DNA of 64,000 nt from Anthoceros angustus (Eukaryota > Streptophyta > Anthocerotopsida > Anthocerotales > Anthocerotaceae), in assembly GCA_010909165.1 (NCBI GenBank), contig MU008158.1, positions 893,478 to 957,477 on the forward strand. Reading direction: 5' to 3'. A program made the position numbers and the translations under genes. Below, in pieces: positions 24,401 through 34,039 of the stretch. The notes under the pieces were generated by a model, which had not been told where the DNA came from, searched no databases, and worked only from the letters and a program-made list of their open reading frames with translations. Each line of letters starts with the position of its first letter. Positions within the stretch are counted from its first letter, which is position 1.

Positions 24401-25658
24401 TGGTACAGAAATGTCTGTGCTGGCTATTGAGGTGCCCATGTCAGGTGCAGGCTCTGGCAAGCTTGCTGTGCATTTTTGCGTGGAGGCGATGTTACAGCTT
24501 GTAGTCATTCAGATAAGTTTCCATCTTGTCCAGAATGTTGTAGACTGGCTTGTGGTTCCACAGCAGCGAAGGCCAGGACGCCAACCTGTTCCTTCTAGTG
24601 TGGTGGTCTTTGGGCTGTATCCTCGTGGTGGAGGAAAGATTTTGAGAGGCGGTAGAAGACTGGTGGTGATTCTGAAGTAGTACTTTGTTGAGCTAAGTAG
24701 TGTCATGTGGATACCATGGCCAGTATCCATTGGGCACTTTGTGAGTGATATGTATCCATCCACTGGCCGCCACAAGATGTCATCCTGACGTCATTGGCGA
24801 TTGGTGGAGAGCCTTGTCCTGTGCTCCTGGGTCGAAGGCTTAAGCTGATTAGGATTGTGATGGGTCCTGAGGATTGGCTGTTTGGGAGGTGCGGAAGTGG
24901 GCATGTGATGGTTTCTTGTAACACGTTAGTCGTGGAAATGCTTTCTTTTTGCAGAGGGTGGTGAAAGAAAAGAACGTGTTAGCGGAGCGGTTGAAAAATG
25001 CTGAGTCCGCCCGGAAAAGATTTGATGAGGAGCTGAAGCGGTATGCTACGGAAACGGTGTCACGCGAAGAACTCCGAGTGTCTCTGGAGGACGAAGTTCG
25101 GCGGCTCCAGAAGACGGTCGGGCAGACAGAAGGCGGCCTGCGTGAGAAGGAGAGCCAAGTGATGAGGTGTGAGGCATACATTGACGGAATGGAGGCGAAG
25201 CTTCACGCCTGCCAGGTGAGCGAGACTTTCTCCTTTCAACTCTTTCCTCCGGTGAGCTAGCTGCTCTTCGACCGTGATGCTGAAGCGATGACTGTCGTCT
25301 CCTGCCCCAGGACTACATCCAGACTCTGGAGGGATCCCTCCAGGAGGAGATGTCAAGGCACGCCCCGCTTTACGGGGCCGGCTTAGAAGCCCTATCCCTG
25401 AGTGAGCTGGACACTCTGGCGAGAATCCACGACGAGGGGCTTCGACAGGTGAGGAGCCTGCAGCAGCAGCGACAGGGGGCTGGGGAGGTGGTGATGGTGA
25501 ACATGCAGGACCCGAACCACTCGCCCCTGCCGAGCATGAGCCTGTACGGCACGCCGCCTCCGGTGGCGGTAGGCATGCCCTCCATGCTGGCCAACGGCGT
25601 GGTGCACAGCAATGGCCACCTGAACGGAACTATCAATCCTTGGTTCCCGGCCTCTTAA
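18421..25658 (+). CDS. Four-MATH-domain, coiled-coil TRAF-like protein
   Basis: Ten exons join in frame: 18421-19648, 20238-20711, 21153-21454, 21556-22326, 22421-22699, 22815-22976, 23075-24007, 24105-24320, 24955-25215 and 25311-25658, giving 1,657 residues. Four MATH (TRAF-C) domains fill the N-terminal half; each opens with a W-x-I/V-x-N/Q-F/L pattern (CKWTISQFSKVKA, FTWKVHNLSLFKEM, FIWRIENFTRLKDL, FTWKVENFLAFKEI) and contains a variant of SYRLCVVNQRD. An acidic linker (21560-21660) and a helical middle follow, then a coiled coil from about 23830 to 25330. The C-terminus ends GTINPWFPAS. The plan and length match the plant TRAF-like family represented by Arabidopsis At2g25320, probably a protein-interaction scaffold; its biochemical role is poorly known. 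The ATG at 18421 has G at -3 and +4; an in-frame ATG at 18199 is the alternative. The exon 1/2 and 2/3 joins split a Gly codon, and all other junctions are phase 0. Confidence 0.9.
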
Positions 25659-26408
25659 TAAATGTATTCCTTTCCCTGGCTACCTACTACTGTCGCTGCC
25701 TCCGCCGAGGAGTTGGCCCTATTTTGTTTCCGTGTTTCGTGGTCCCAATCTGGAAGCCTGTCGTTCCAGCCATGTTTCCGAGTGTGCCAAACTTGGCGCA
25801 CGCCAGCAGCGAAGAGCGAAGCAGTAGGCGATGAGCAGGAAGGAGAAAGTGTCCAGCTGCAGTGTGTTGTGGAATCGAACTATGCAAGCGTAGTAGAGAG
25901 CGGTGGGACGTGGGTAGCACGCCGGCGAATGGAGCAGAGAACGCGGACGTGCCTGCCACCACCATCACCTGAGCAGCGAGGGTCTCACATGCTGGCGCTC
26001 CCGGTCCCCGGTCCCGCGCTATTCTGTCGCCTCAAGCCTGGGCGGGCGCGCGTTGGAAGCCTATTCCCGGCCTGCGCCTATCCATCCATCCCCGGCTGCG
26101 GCCGCCGCTGTTGCGCCTGGCATCGGGCCCGCCCTGCTCCCCCGCACCCTGCCCCGCATCGGATCTGCTCTCGCGTCGTCCGCTTAAATGCGGGCGCGGG
26201 GGCCGGGTCATGGGAAAGCGAGCCCAGCTTCCAGATTCAGCGACCTGCTTCGCTAAAGCGAGCAGATCTCTGCTTCTCAGCTCGGTCGCAGCAGCGCACA
26301 CTCCACACACACACAGACTTCGGGCGGATTCACACGTCGGGCGCTGGATGTTACGCAGCTAGCGTGGCAGGGGCGATCAGCGGGCGCGAGGCGAGATCTG
26401 TCGTCGGG
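25659..26408 (+). promoter_or_regulatory. Spacer and upstream region of the pectinesterase gene
   Basis: These 750 bp hold the 3' UTR of the MATH gene and the promoter/5' UTR of the pectinesterase. A long open frame crosses the region but has no family signal and runs into the pectinesterase start in frame. No clear TATA box was identified. Confidence 0.4.
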
Positions 26409-28785
26409 ATGGCGGCCAATTACGGGCAGATCGGGGGGCTGGGGGAGTCGAGGGGCCGTGGGAGGCGAACAGGATGCATCACGCTGGGTTTGGGGGCCGC
26501 GCTGCTGCTGGTGGTGGCGTGCGTGTTGCTGGCCGTGCTAATCCCGCGGAGCCACCAGGAGGAGGCCAGTAACGTGTTCGTGCCCAAGTCCACCACTGCC
26601 GCCTCGCAGCTGTGCACAGGTAACGGGCAGCAGCAGCAGCAGCAGCAGCAGCACTTGCATTGCATTTGCTTTCCTCTTGGATGGATGGATGGAAGGAAGG
26701 AAGGAAGGAAGGAGGCGCTGATTTGGAGCTGGGTACGTGGTTGTGTGTGATGTGAAGGGACGGTGAACCCGCCATTGTGCGACACGGTGCTGTCCGGCGC
26801 GCCCAATGGATCCGCAGCCACCCCGCTGCAGCTGGTGCAGTTCATCATCACCAACGTGATCCAGGCAGTGGAAGCGTCCCTGGACCTGGTGAACGTGACC
26901 GTGAACAATGCCGGCGCCAACCAGCTCTCCAACGCCACGCTCTTGGCCTTCGGGGACTGCCGCGAGGTAGCTGCCATCGCCATAGCATGCGTGAATTGCA
27001 CCAGCGGTGCTAGCCTAGCCTGTTCCGGATCCACACCATCTCAATTATTCATGCTGCTTGCGTTGGTGCGTGAATTGGCTTGCAGTTGCTGGGAAACTCG
27101 CTGGACTTCCTGGCCACCAGTACGCAGCAGCTGCAGAATCTGACTCTGGCCAGCATCGAAGAGGACGCCCAGAGTGTGATCACCTACCTCAGCGCGGCGG
27201 CCACGCAGTACGACACCTGCCTGCAAGGGTTGGTGGAGGCGGCCAACCCGGTGGGCACGCCCCCGTCGGACGTCTACCCGCCCACCGACCCCTACTCCAC
27301 CAGCAACTCCACTTCCGTGTTGCAGGATCTCTACTCCATCGCGCTCTACTTCGCGGACTACATCAGCAAGCTGGCGGGCACCAACCTCCCGGCCGACATC
27401 CCCAAATCCTTCTCCCTCTCCGACCTCCTGCACAGGCGCCGCCTGCTGGAAGCTGACGAGGAGGAGGAAGAGCAGGTGGATTCTTCGCAGAACGATCAGC
27501 CGGCCTGGTACGAGCTGCCGTCCCAGCTCCAGCTCCAGCTCCAGCTCCAGCAGACGGGGCCATCTGATGCGGACGCGGAGTTCCCCAGCTGGATGAGCCA
27601 CCGCACTCGCCGAGCCCTCCTCCAGCTCGGCACCACCAAGCCCAACAAGGTCGTGTCGCATGGCACCGCCTTCAAGGGCAGCGTCAAGACCATCCAGGCT
27701 GCCGTCGACTCCGCGCCTTCCAAGAGCAGCGACCTGTACGTCATCTTCATCGACAGCGGGATCTACAAGGAGCAGGTCACCATCCCCAAGGAGAAGCAGA
27801 ACATCGCCTTCGTGGGCGCCGGCATCGACAAGACCATCATCTCCTGGGGCGCCAGCGTCGGCGGCGGCTCCACCACCTTCCTCTCCGCCACTCTGGGTAC
27901 GTGCTACTGCTTGTCTTGATGCCGGGCATCGTCACCATAATGCTAAATTCACCAGGCTGACACGACGTCTCTCTCCGATCCCATCCAGCTGTGAACGGGT
28001 TCGGATTCCTGGCGGCGGCTTTGACCATCGCCAACACGGCCGGGGCCAACAAGTTCCAGGCAGTGGCGCTGCGGGTGTCGGCGGACCAGACTGCATTCTA
28101 CAGGATCAAGGTCACCGGATTCCAGGACACGCTGTACGCGCACACGCTGCGCCAGTTCTACCGGGAGAGCACCATCGTGGGCACCGTGGACTTCATCTTC
28201 GGCAACGCCGCCGCGGTCTTCCAGCAGTGCAACATCCTGGCGTCCACGGGCATCCTGGGGCAGCAGAATACGCTCACCGCGCAGGGCAGGACCGACAGCG
28301 GCATGAACACGGGCTTCTCCTTCCAGAGCTGCATCATCGCGCCCACCAAGCAGCTCCAGTCGCAGCAAAAGAACTTCCAGTAAGCACCCTTGGCAACCGG
28401 CAACCGGCAACCGACCGGCAAAATCACCGGCATTCTTTTGTTCCGATCGGTTTCCCCGTCCTCACACCCTGTTTCTTCTCTTCTCTACAGGACGTACTTG
28501 GGCAGGCCGTGGAAGCTGTACTCCAGGACGGTCTACCTTGGCTGCACTCTCACCAACATCGTCAATCCCGCGGGCTGGCTCCCGTGGAACGGAACGTTTG
28601 CTCTCAACACGCTCTTCTACGGGGAGTACCAGAACAAGGGTCCCGGAGCTGCCACTGGCGGCCGGGTAAACTGGACCACCACCGCCATGACAGCCAGGCA
28701 GACCAAGAAGTTCCTCCTCAAGAAGCTCATCCAGGGTTCCGTCTGGCTACCGCCTACCGGCATCCCCTTCTCCAACGGGTTCTAG
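26409..28785 (+). CDS. Pectin methylesterase with N-terminal inhibitor domain
   Basis: Five exons (26409-26619, 26758-26966, 27086-27896, 27989-28379, 28491-28785) give a 638-residue type I pectinesterase that de-esterifies homogalacturonan in the wall. A membrane anchor or signal segment (LGAALLLVVACVLLAVLIP) is followed by a PMEI domain (LCTGTVNPPLCDTVL to AAATQYDTCLQGL). Two basic motifs separate the domains, RRRLL and RRALL, which fit the RRxL cleavage sites used to release the mature enzyme. Catalytic marks are GFQDTLYAHTLRQFYRES, VGTVDFIFGNAA, TAQGRTD and LGRPWKLYSRTVYLG, so the two Asp, the Gln and the Arg-Trp pair are present. An LQ repeat from a CAGCTC minisatellite (27526-27550) lies just before the second basic motif. 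Intron 1 carries CAG and GGAA microsatellites. A duplicated 3' end lies at 30174-30600. It appears intact. Confidence 0.93.
26628..26716. repeat. CAG and GGAT/GGAA microsatellites in an intron
   Basis: Intron 1 of the pectinesterase gene contains an uninterrupted CAG run (about 26628-26653) and a GGAT run that changes to GGAA (about 26680-26714). Confidence 0.9.
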
Positions 28786-29866
28786 ACTCTTCAAGGATCC
28801 TTCCACTCGCAAGCACAAGCTGGCCAGCCATGTTCCATGAAGACACGAGGAGTCGTAGGCTGTAGTTTATGTTGATTTCACTTCTTTCAGCCTTCTTTCA
28901 GCCATTCTTTCAGGACACGCTCAAGAACGAGCATGGCCTGCTTTTCTTTTCTTTTTTTAATTTTTGTGACTGCACACATGCAAATTGATGCAAATTGCAG
29001 TGAAATTTGTCTTTTGCCACTAGCCGGAAGCTGTTCATAGCCCCAGAGTCTGAGCTATTGCGGCCTTGTCCTTTTCTTGTCGGATGGCCGGCTCTCTAGA
29101 TGATTTCAGGCCAGGAAGGATTCGTTGGAATCATTGTACGACTGCAAACAAGTTGTAACAATGTAACATTTCCAGACATACCTGAATAGACTTCTTCGCT
29201 GAAGGCCTGGTCTGATAGCAAGCAATTTGTTGTTAAGCATGGATCGGGGATAGAGCATTGCAGGGTTGGTCTCCCTCTCAGCTCCACCCTGAGAGGATCA
29301 GACAGGAGATTTCAGACTTTCACATGTCATGCATCCTTCACTCAGGGGCCCCGTCTCACGCGGACACTTGGCCGACAGCCTGTAGATGCTCAAGGCAAGG
29401 GTGCACGAGTATGAGTCTTGGTGGTAGCTCACGCCTGGCAGATTTGCATTACAGTTTTGCGTCAAGGGCAATAAAGTTAGTCACTCATGAGACACACCAC
29501 GAACAAACCCCAGCTTCACACTTGTAATGCAGCTGGGTAACCTGCAGCGGAGATCAGCCTCTGTGGGCAACACATCTCACAGCAAAAGATCCCTGCTACA
29601 GTCAGATGTCACATGGACTCAATACAGAAGCTGGGAAGGACATGACAGCCAAGAGGCAGGGACCCGACTTTTGCATCGCCCTGTGTAATAATGCTTGACC
29701 TGTTTGCAAAATATCTCCCTCACCATTGACGAGGCAGCTTTGCTATTCCCAAGATGCTCGGAGCGACAACGCACCAGTTGGAACCTTTAGGAAAACTCTT
29801 AAGCTCCTGTGGCGGGGAAGGCATTTTTTATAAAATAAACAATTTTTTCACGTAGATGTGCCATCG
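28786..29866. other. Pectinesterase 3' flank and spacer
   Basis: The first 400 bp are the presumed 3' UTR and flank of the pectinesterase; this stretch is the parent of the copy at 30.2-30.6 kb. No further gene is seen up to the tRNA. Confidence 0.5.
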
Positions 29867-29937
29867 GCGCAGCTGGTGTAGTGGTATCATAGTACCCTCC
29901 CACGGTACTGACCGGGGTTCGATTCCCCGGCTGCGCA
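29867..29937 (+). tRNA. trnG-CCC: tRNA-Gly(CCC), copy 1
   Basis: A 71-nt cloverleaf. The acceptor GCGCAGC pairs perfectly with GCTGCGC. The anticodon stem GTACC/GGTAC encloses loop CTCCCAC, anticodon CCC (codon GGG). The T arm CCGGG-GTTCGAT-TCCCCGG region has the standard GTTCGATTCC B box. It is intronless and identical to the gene at 42626-42696. A TTTT stretch follows about 15 nt downstream. Confidence 0.95.
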
Positions 29938-30173
29938 TGGGTCTACAGTTTTCGTCTAAATATATTATTAGCAAATTTTCTCAGTTTGAGAGCTTCAGAG
30001 TTTATCTGGGAATGGCGTCCTACTACAGGAGGTCGGGACAACAGCAGGTTGGTTCCCCGATTTGCTCATACAGCTGATCAACTTTGGCCATTCTCTGATT
30101 GGATCAACACAGATACCCGAGTTAAGCCTGCAGGAAGTACCTGAACATAAAAGCTTGGGCTGTGCCGCGGAAG

Positions 30174-30600
30174 CCTGGCTACCGCCTACCGGCATCCCCT
30201 TCACCAACGGTTTCTAAAGTCTCCAAGAATCCTTCCACTCGCAAGCACAATCTGGCCCCATCTTCAATGCACGGAGGAGCAGTCGGGTGTAGTTCATATT
30301 GGTTTCACGTTTCTCTCGCTCAAGAGCAAGCGTGGCCTACTTTTCATTTAAATTATAACTGCACACATGCAAATGGCAGTGAAATCTGTCCTTTGCCTTT
30401 CTTTGGCAGGAAGCTGAAGCTAACCAAAGTCTGAGCTATTGCGGCCATGTCCTTTCCTTGTCGAGATGGCCGGCTCTCTCCTGATAGCTTTAGGCCAGGA
30501 AGGATCAGTTATGACTTCAAACAATTTGCAACAATGTAAAATTTCGACACATGCCTGGTTAGACTTCTTGAAAGACACAGGCTGAATGAAGGCTTCACAC
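30174..30600 (+). pseudogene. Pectinesterase 3'-end fragment
   Basis: From CTGGCTACCGCCTACCGGCA onward this stretch copies the end of the pectinesterase gene (about 28744-28785) and about 400 bp of its 3' flank, with substitutions and small deletions. The frame reads WLPPTGIPF-TNGF before a TAA stop, against WLPPTGIPFSNGF in the parent. No upstream exon is present, so it is a dead 3'-terminal fragment. It lies about 240 bp beyond a tRNA-Gly. Confidence 0.88.
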
Positions 30601-30678
30601 AGGATTGAATAAATTGCCCACGAAGAGTATCAACACTCAACATTGGAAGAGATAGCAACACATTCAAGTGGAAACAAT

Positions 30679-31068
30679 CTGCTGTGGGTCAGGCTTTCTG
30701 GTCATCAAGTTGGATGATCAACGCCACAGAAATTCGACTAGTCCAATATAGAACACAATTTAACTCTGACAGGTATAGGTTGCTGTTGTACCACAAGGTC
30801 CACAACCCATCATAGATTCAGGAGGAAAAGAGCACGAAGGTGCACATGCGCAATTCAAAAGGAAATTCACACAGCGGTATCGGGGCCGCAGGTGGTGTCA
30901 CGTTTTTAGGCTAAATGCGTGTTCTCTATACTCAAGACTTGTCAGGTTCCATTCGTGACTGTTGTAGGGAACTTGGAGCAAATTCGCACCTGTACATACC
31001 CGTAGGAGGAAGAGCAGAGGCACGACATTTACATGAATGTAACCGCTTGAAGACAATGGTGTGAGCAA
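30679..31068 (+). pseudogene. Degenerate copy of the P450 5' flank
   Basis: This stretch parallels the region just before the intact P450 gene (about 37949-38471). Shared landmarks in the same order are TGCTGTGGGTCAGGCTTT (30679 and 37950), GGCCGCAG-TGG-GTCACG (near 30890 and 38225), GTCAGG-CCATTC (near 30945 and 38327), TGTAGGAGG (near 31005 and 38402) and GCTTGAAG-CA-TGGTGTGAGC (31045 and 38444). In the intact locus the last motif ends directly at the start ATG; here the sequence instead folds back into a hairpin and the coding region is absent. Homology was judged by eye. Confidence 0.6.
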
Positions 31069-31113
31069 GCAAAATCGTTGCTCACACCATTGTCTTCAAG
31101 CGGTTGCATTCAT
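31033..31113. repeat. 36-bp inverted repeat (hairpin)
   Basis: Arms at 31033-31068 and 31078-31113 are reverse complements with one mismatch, separated by only 9 nt. The arm contains the GCTTGAAG...GGTGTGAGC block also present just before the P450 start codon, so the hairpin probably arose by inverted duplication of that segment. A second perfect 11-bp hairpin (GATCTGAATCC/GGATTCAGATC, 4-nt loop) follows at 31143-31168. Confidence 0.95.
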
Positions 31114-31394
31114 CAGCATTCATCAGCAAGGAAACGAAAACCGATCTGAATCCTTCCGGATTCAGATCCATTTCGCAAACTGCTGTAGCTAGATGCTTGA
31201 ACTTCAAGCTCAGCCTATCTCAAGTGTCCAATTTGAGCTGCTCACGCGCTACCTGGAAACCATGCCCTTTATCATGGACTTATAATGGATTTTACTATGG
31301 AGTTACTACTCTAGTAATAAAATATCCGTAGTAAAGACAAAGCATTAATTTCCGTGGTAATGTCTCATACCTAAAGTTTACTTTACTACATAAA

Positions 31395-32385
31395 TCAACT
31401 ATACTTTTTTATTACATATATAAAAGCCTCAACAGCCTCAGCATCCTTTGCAATTTTGCGGGGCAGATAATCCCTCATCATCCACCCATCATCAGTAACA
31501 TTTTGCTTCATGATGGCTTCCATGATCTTCCCGTCGCATTCATCAGTAAGATATCCTGCCTCCTTCAATATGTCCCACACCACAATAGCCTTCTCCTTCT
31601 CCCCATTTGCACCAGCCTGCGGACCCAACTCTGGCTGTCCGGTTTTGAACTCCCTCCAAAACACTCTCAACTTCGAAAGCCAAGACCCATGATTACTTCC
31701 TACAGCCTTTATCTCATCCAGGCTTGGTTCACTAGTGTACTTTTCTCTAAACCTCTCTAGAAACCCATTCTGACCACCATAACCAAAGCAAGAATATGTA
31801 TTGCTTCCTACCTCCTTCATCCTACTCATGGCAGCTAGTTTTTGCTGGCTAAGGGCCACGACTCTGCTTATCTTGTTTTGCTCCTGCTTCAAAAACACAT
31901 CCCAATACTCTTGCTTCACACCTTTCGGGACATACTGGGGGTTAGACTTTTTTCCCTGCAAAAAATAACGGGCCTCTTTTCTAACATTGTTCCTCCAATG
32001 CTTCAAATTAGTGCTAAAAAACTGCAAGACAATAGGCTGAAACTTCCATGGCCCAGTCATAGTTTGCTTGATATATGTTTCAACATGAAGCTGGATGGCG
32101 TCTGCTTCAAAAACACATCCCAATACTCTTGCTTCACACCTTCGGGACATCGGGGTTAGACTTTTTCCACCAAAAATAACGGGCCTCTTTTCTAACATTG
32201 TTCCTCCAATGCTTCAAATTAGTGCTAAAAAACTGCAAGACAATAGGCTGAAACTTCCATGGCCCAGTCATAGTTTGCTTGATATATGTTTCAACATGAA
32301 GCTGGATGGCGTCTGTCTGTTTCCAAAAGGGATATATGAGTGGATTGCATATGTACCGGACCGCAAAATGGACTCTGTCCTTCAT
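31395..32385 (-). CDS. Transposon-borne ORF, internally duplicated
   Basis: Read on the minus strand from 32385, the frame begins MKDRVHFAVRYICNPLIYPF, then HVETYIKQTMTGPWKFQPIV, NNVRKEARYF, PKGVKQEYWDVFLKQEQNKI, NTYSCFGYGGQNGFLERFRE and ends FIYVIKKYS at 31395. The W...F, Lys/Arg-rich, G-S/N-Y pattern followed by GYGG vaguely recalls the plant Ptta/En-Spm (Transposase_24) region, but I cannot confirm it. A roughly 210-bp segment is tandemly duplicated (31888-32103 and 32104-32313) with small deletions, so the frame is interrupted: 32385-32134 is one open part and 32198-31395 the other. Lying wholly between the terminal repeats, it most likely belongs to the transposon. No catalytic DDE triad could be identified. 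Confidence 0.45.
31888..32313. repeat. About 210-bp tandem duplication inside the transposon ORF
   Basis: The sequence CTTCAAAAACACATCCCAAT near 31888 recurs near 32104, and the following 200 bp are almost identical apart from a few short deletions in the second copy, through GAAGCTGGATGGCGTCTG. The second copy has lost several bases around CACCTT-CGGGACAT. Confidence 0.92.
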
Positions 32386-32682
32386 CGGTATGAATGAGGG
32401 ACTCTCTTGGTATATAAACCCTAAAAAACACGAGGAGTTGCAGCAAGGTTAGTACTATGGCACCAGCAAAGTTGGAGTTTAATTAGGCCTAATTCAGTCT
32501 TCAAACAGACTTAGCAAAAAGTCTGTTTGACTTTCTGCTAAGTGACAAAGTGAATAGGCTTGTTGCATGCCCTGTTATCATCGCTGTTCCAAGCCTGATA
32601 AGCCATGCCTGAAATGGGGTTGAAATTTCATGCCTAGACCCAGGCCACCATCCCGCTCTTACAGTAAATAACATTACATGAA

Positions 32683-34039
32683 CTACAAATTAGCGTGCTT
32701 ACCAAAAGGGTGCAGATGTGAGGGAAGCACTTCTTGACAGATATCGTGAACGCTCTTCCGCTTTGGGCCCCTCTTGCCCTTCACCTCCACATCGCGGCAT
32801 TCAAGTAGAAGGGTGTTCGCATCGTCCTCCACATCACGACATTCAGCTGGAAGGGTGTCCCCATCTTCCTCCACATTGCGGCATTTAGGTGGAAGGGTGT
32901 CTGCATCTTCCTCCACATCTTCATCATGAGGAAGATGCTAAAACTCTGCCCCCCCAAGTAAGCCACTTGCATCCGTGGCAACACAATCTTCAATGTCAAG
33001 GCAGACAGGAAATTCAGCATTCACCCTGTTAGCATGGGCAGGCTCTACAGATGCTTCTTTAGCAGAAGGGTTCTCATTTTTTGTAGTCTTCGTGCATGGC
33101 GCACGAAATTTGCCCACACAGTTGGTTTTTTCTGACTGTCTGGTACACGGCAATATGCACCATGTACTTCCTTCTCAAACTTTGGGTGAGCATAAGTCTC
33201 CAGCCCCCTATCATGATCCACCAAGGCATCATGATTACCGGCGAGGGTAACCACCATTTTTGCATTGTTCGAAACCAGTTGTGTTGCTTGTGATTCTAAC
33301 GCGCTAGACCCTTCTGCGCGTGAAGTCAGACATCGTCCATAACGCCCTGGAGCATAGATCCGGCTTGACTGCCTCAATTTGCCGTGCCCTTCCTCGTCGA
33401 TATCTAAATCAGACTCGGCCTCTTTCCCCTCAGAACGCGGACGCTCCTCGTCCACGGCATCCTCATCGGAAACCCTGTCCGCATACCATGACTCCTGCTG
33501 CACATCATCATCAAACCCCGAGCAAGCGGCGGCACCCTTTGCCCTAGCGGTGGCAACACGGGCTTTGGGCCGCCCCGATTCCGGAACAGGTGTGCACCCA
33601 CGGCCACGCTTGCTCGTGCCAACGTGGCTATTGCATGCTCTTCCATGGCCATCACAACCAAGCCCTGCCATTAAGGACACCCGCTGGGATGCATCCCTTT
33701 TTTTCCCACTGCCCCGTTCTCGCTCACGAGTAACCCCAGGCCTCCTTGAAGCCCGGTTCTTTGCTAGCTCTACATCCTCGCTATTCCCGATGGACACTGA
33801 CATCTCCCATGATTCTTTAACCTTCGCCATGTGCCCTTCAATCTCCCGGGGGTGGGTCCGAGGAAGTTGGCAGCCACTTCTAGGTTCTTGTCAAGCGCAA
33901 CCAACTTTGGGTCCAGGCCAATCATCCCCTCCACAGTTGCCTCCACAGCAGCATCTCCAGCAACCATTGCCACTGTCGTCATGCGCCAAGTGTCCTTGTT
34001 CGCCTCTGCCCGCAACTCGATCTTCTGCGATTTTGGCAT
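32683..34039 (-). pseudogene. Upstream transposon ORF pieces with 14-residue repeat
   Basis: Three minus-strand open frames lie in the same transposon: 34039-33770 (starting MPKSQKIELRAEANKDTWRM and containing a GLDPKLVALDKNLEVAANFL segment), 33830-33045 (Lys/Arg- and Glu-rich, 261 codons) and 32916-32683. The last contains three units of 42 bp reading VEEDADTLPPKCRN, VEEDGDTLPAECRD and VEDDANTLLLECRD, followed by the basic stretch KGKRGPKRK. They may be exons or frameshifted parts of one accessory protein. I recognise no family. The 5' part is duplicated at 35001-35258 through the 1.23-kb tandem repeat. Confidence 0.35.

Noticed and set aside
25662-26750. 362-codon frame spanning the MATH-pectinesterase spacer
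   Set aside because: It reads through UTR and promoter and joins the pectinesterase start in frame by chance; it also continues into intron 1.
32683-33020. Repeat array as a CRISPR-like structure
   Set aside because: The three 42-bp units are contiguous, diverged and lie within a reading frame; there are no spacers, and the context is plant nuclear.
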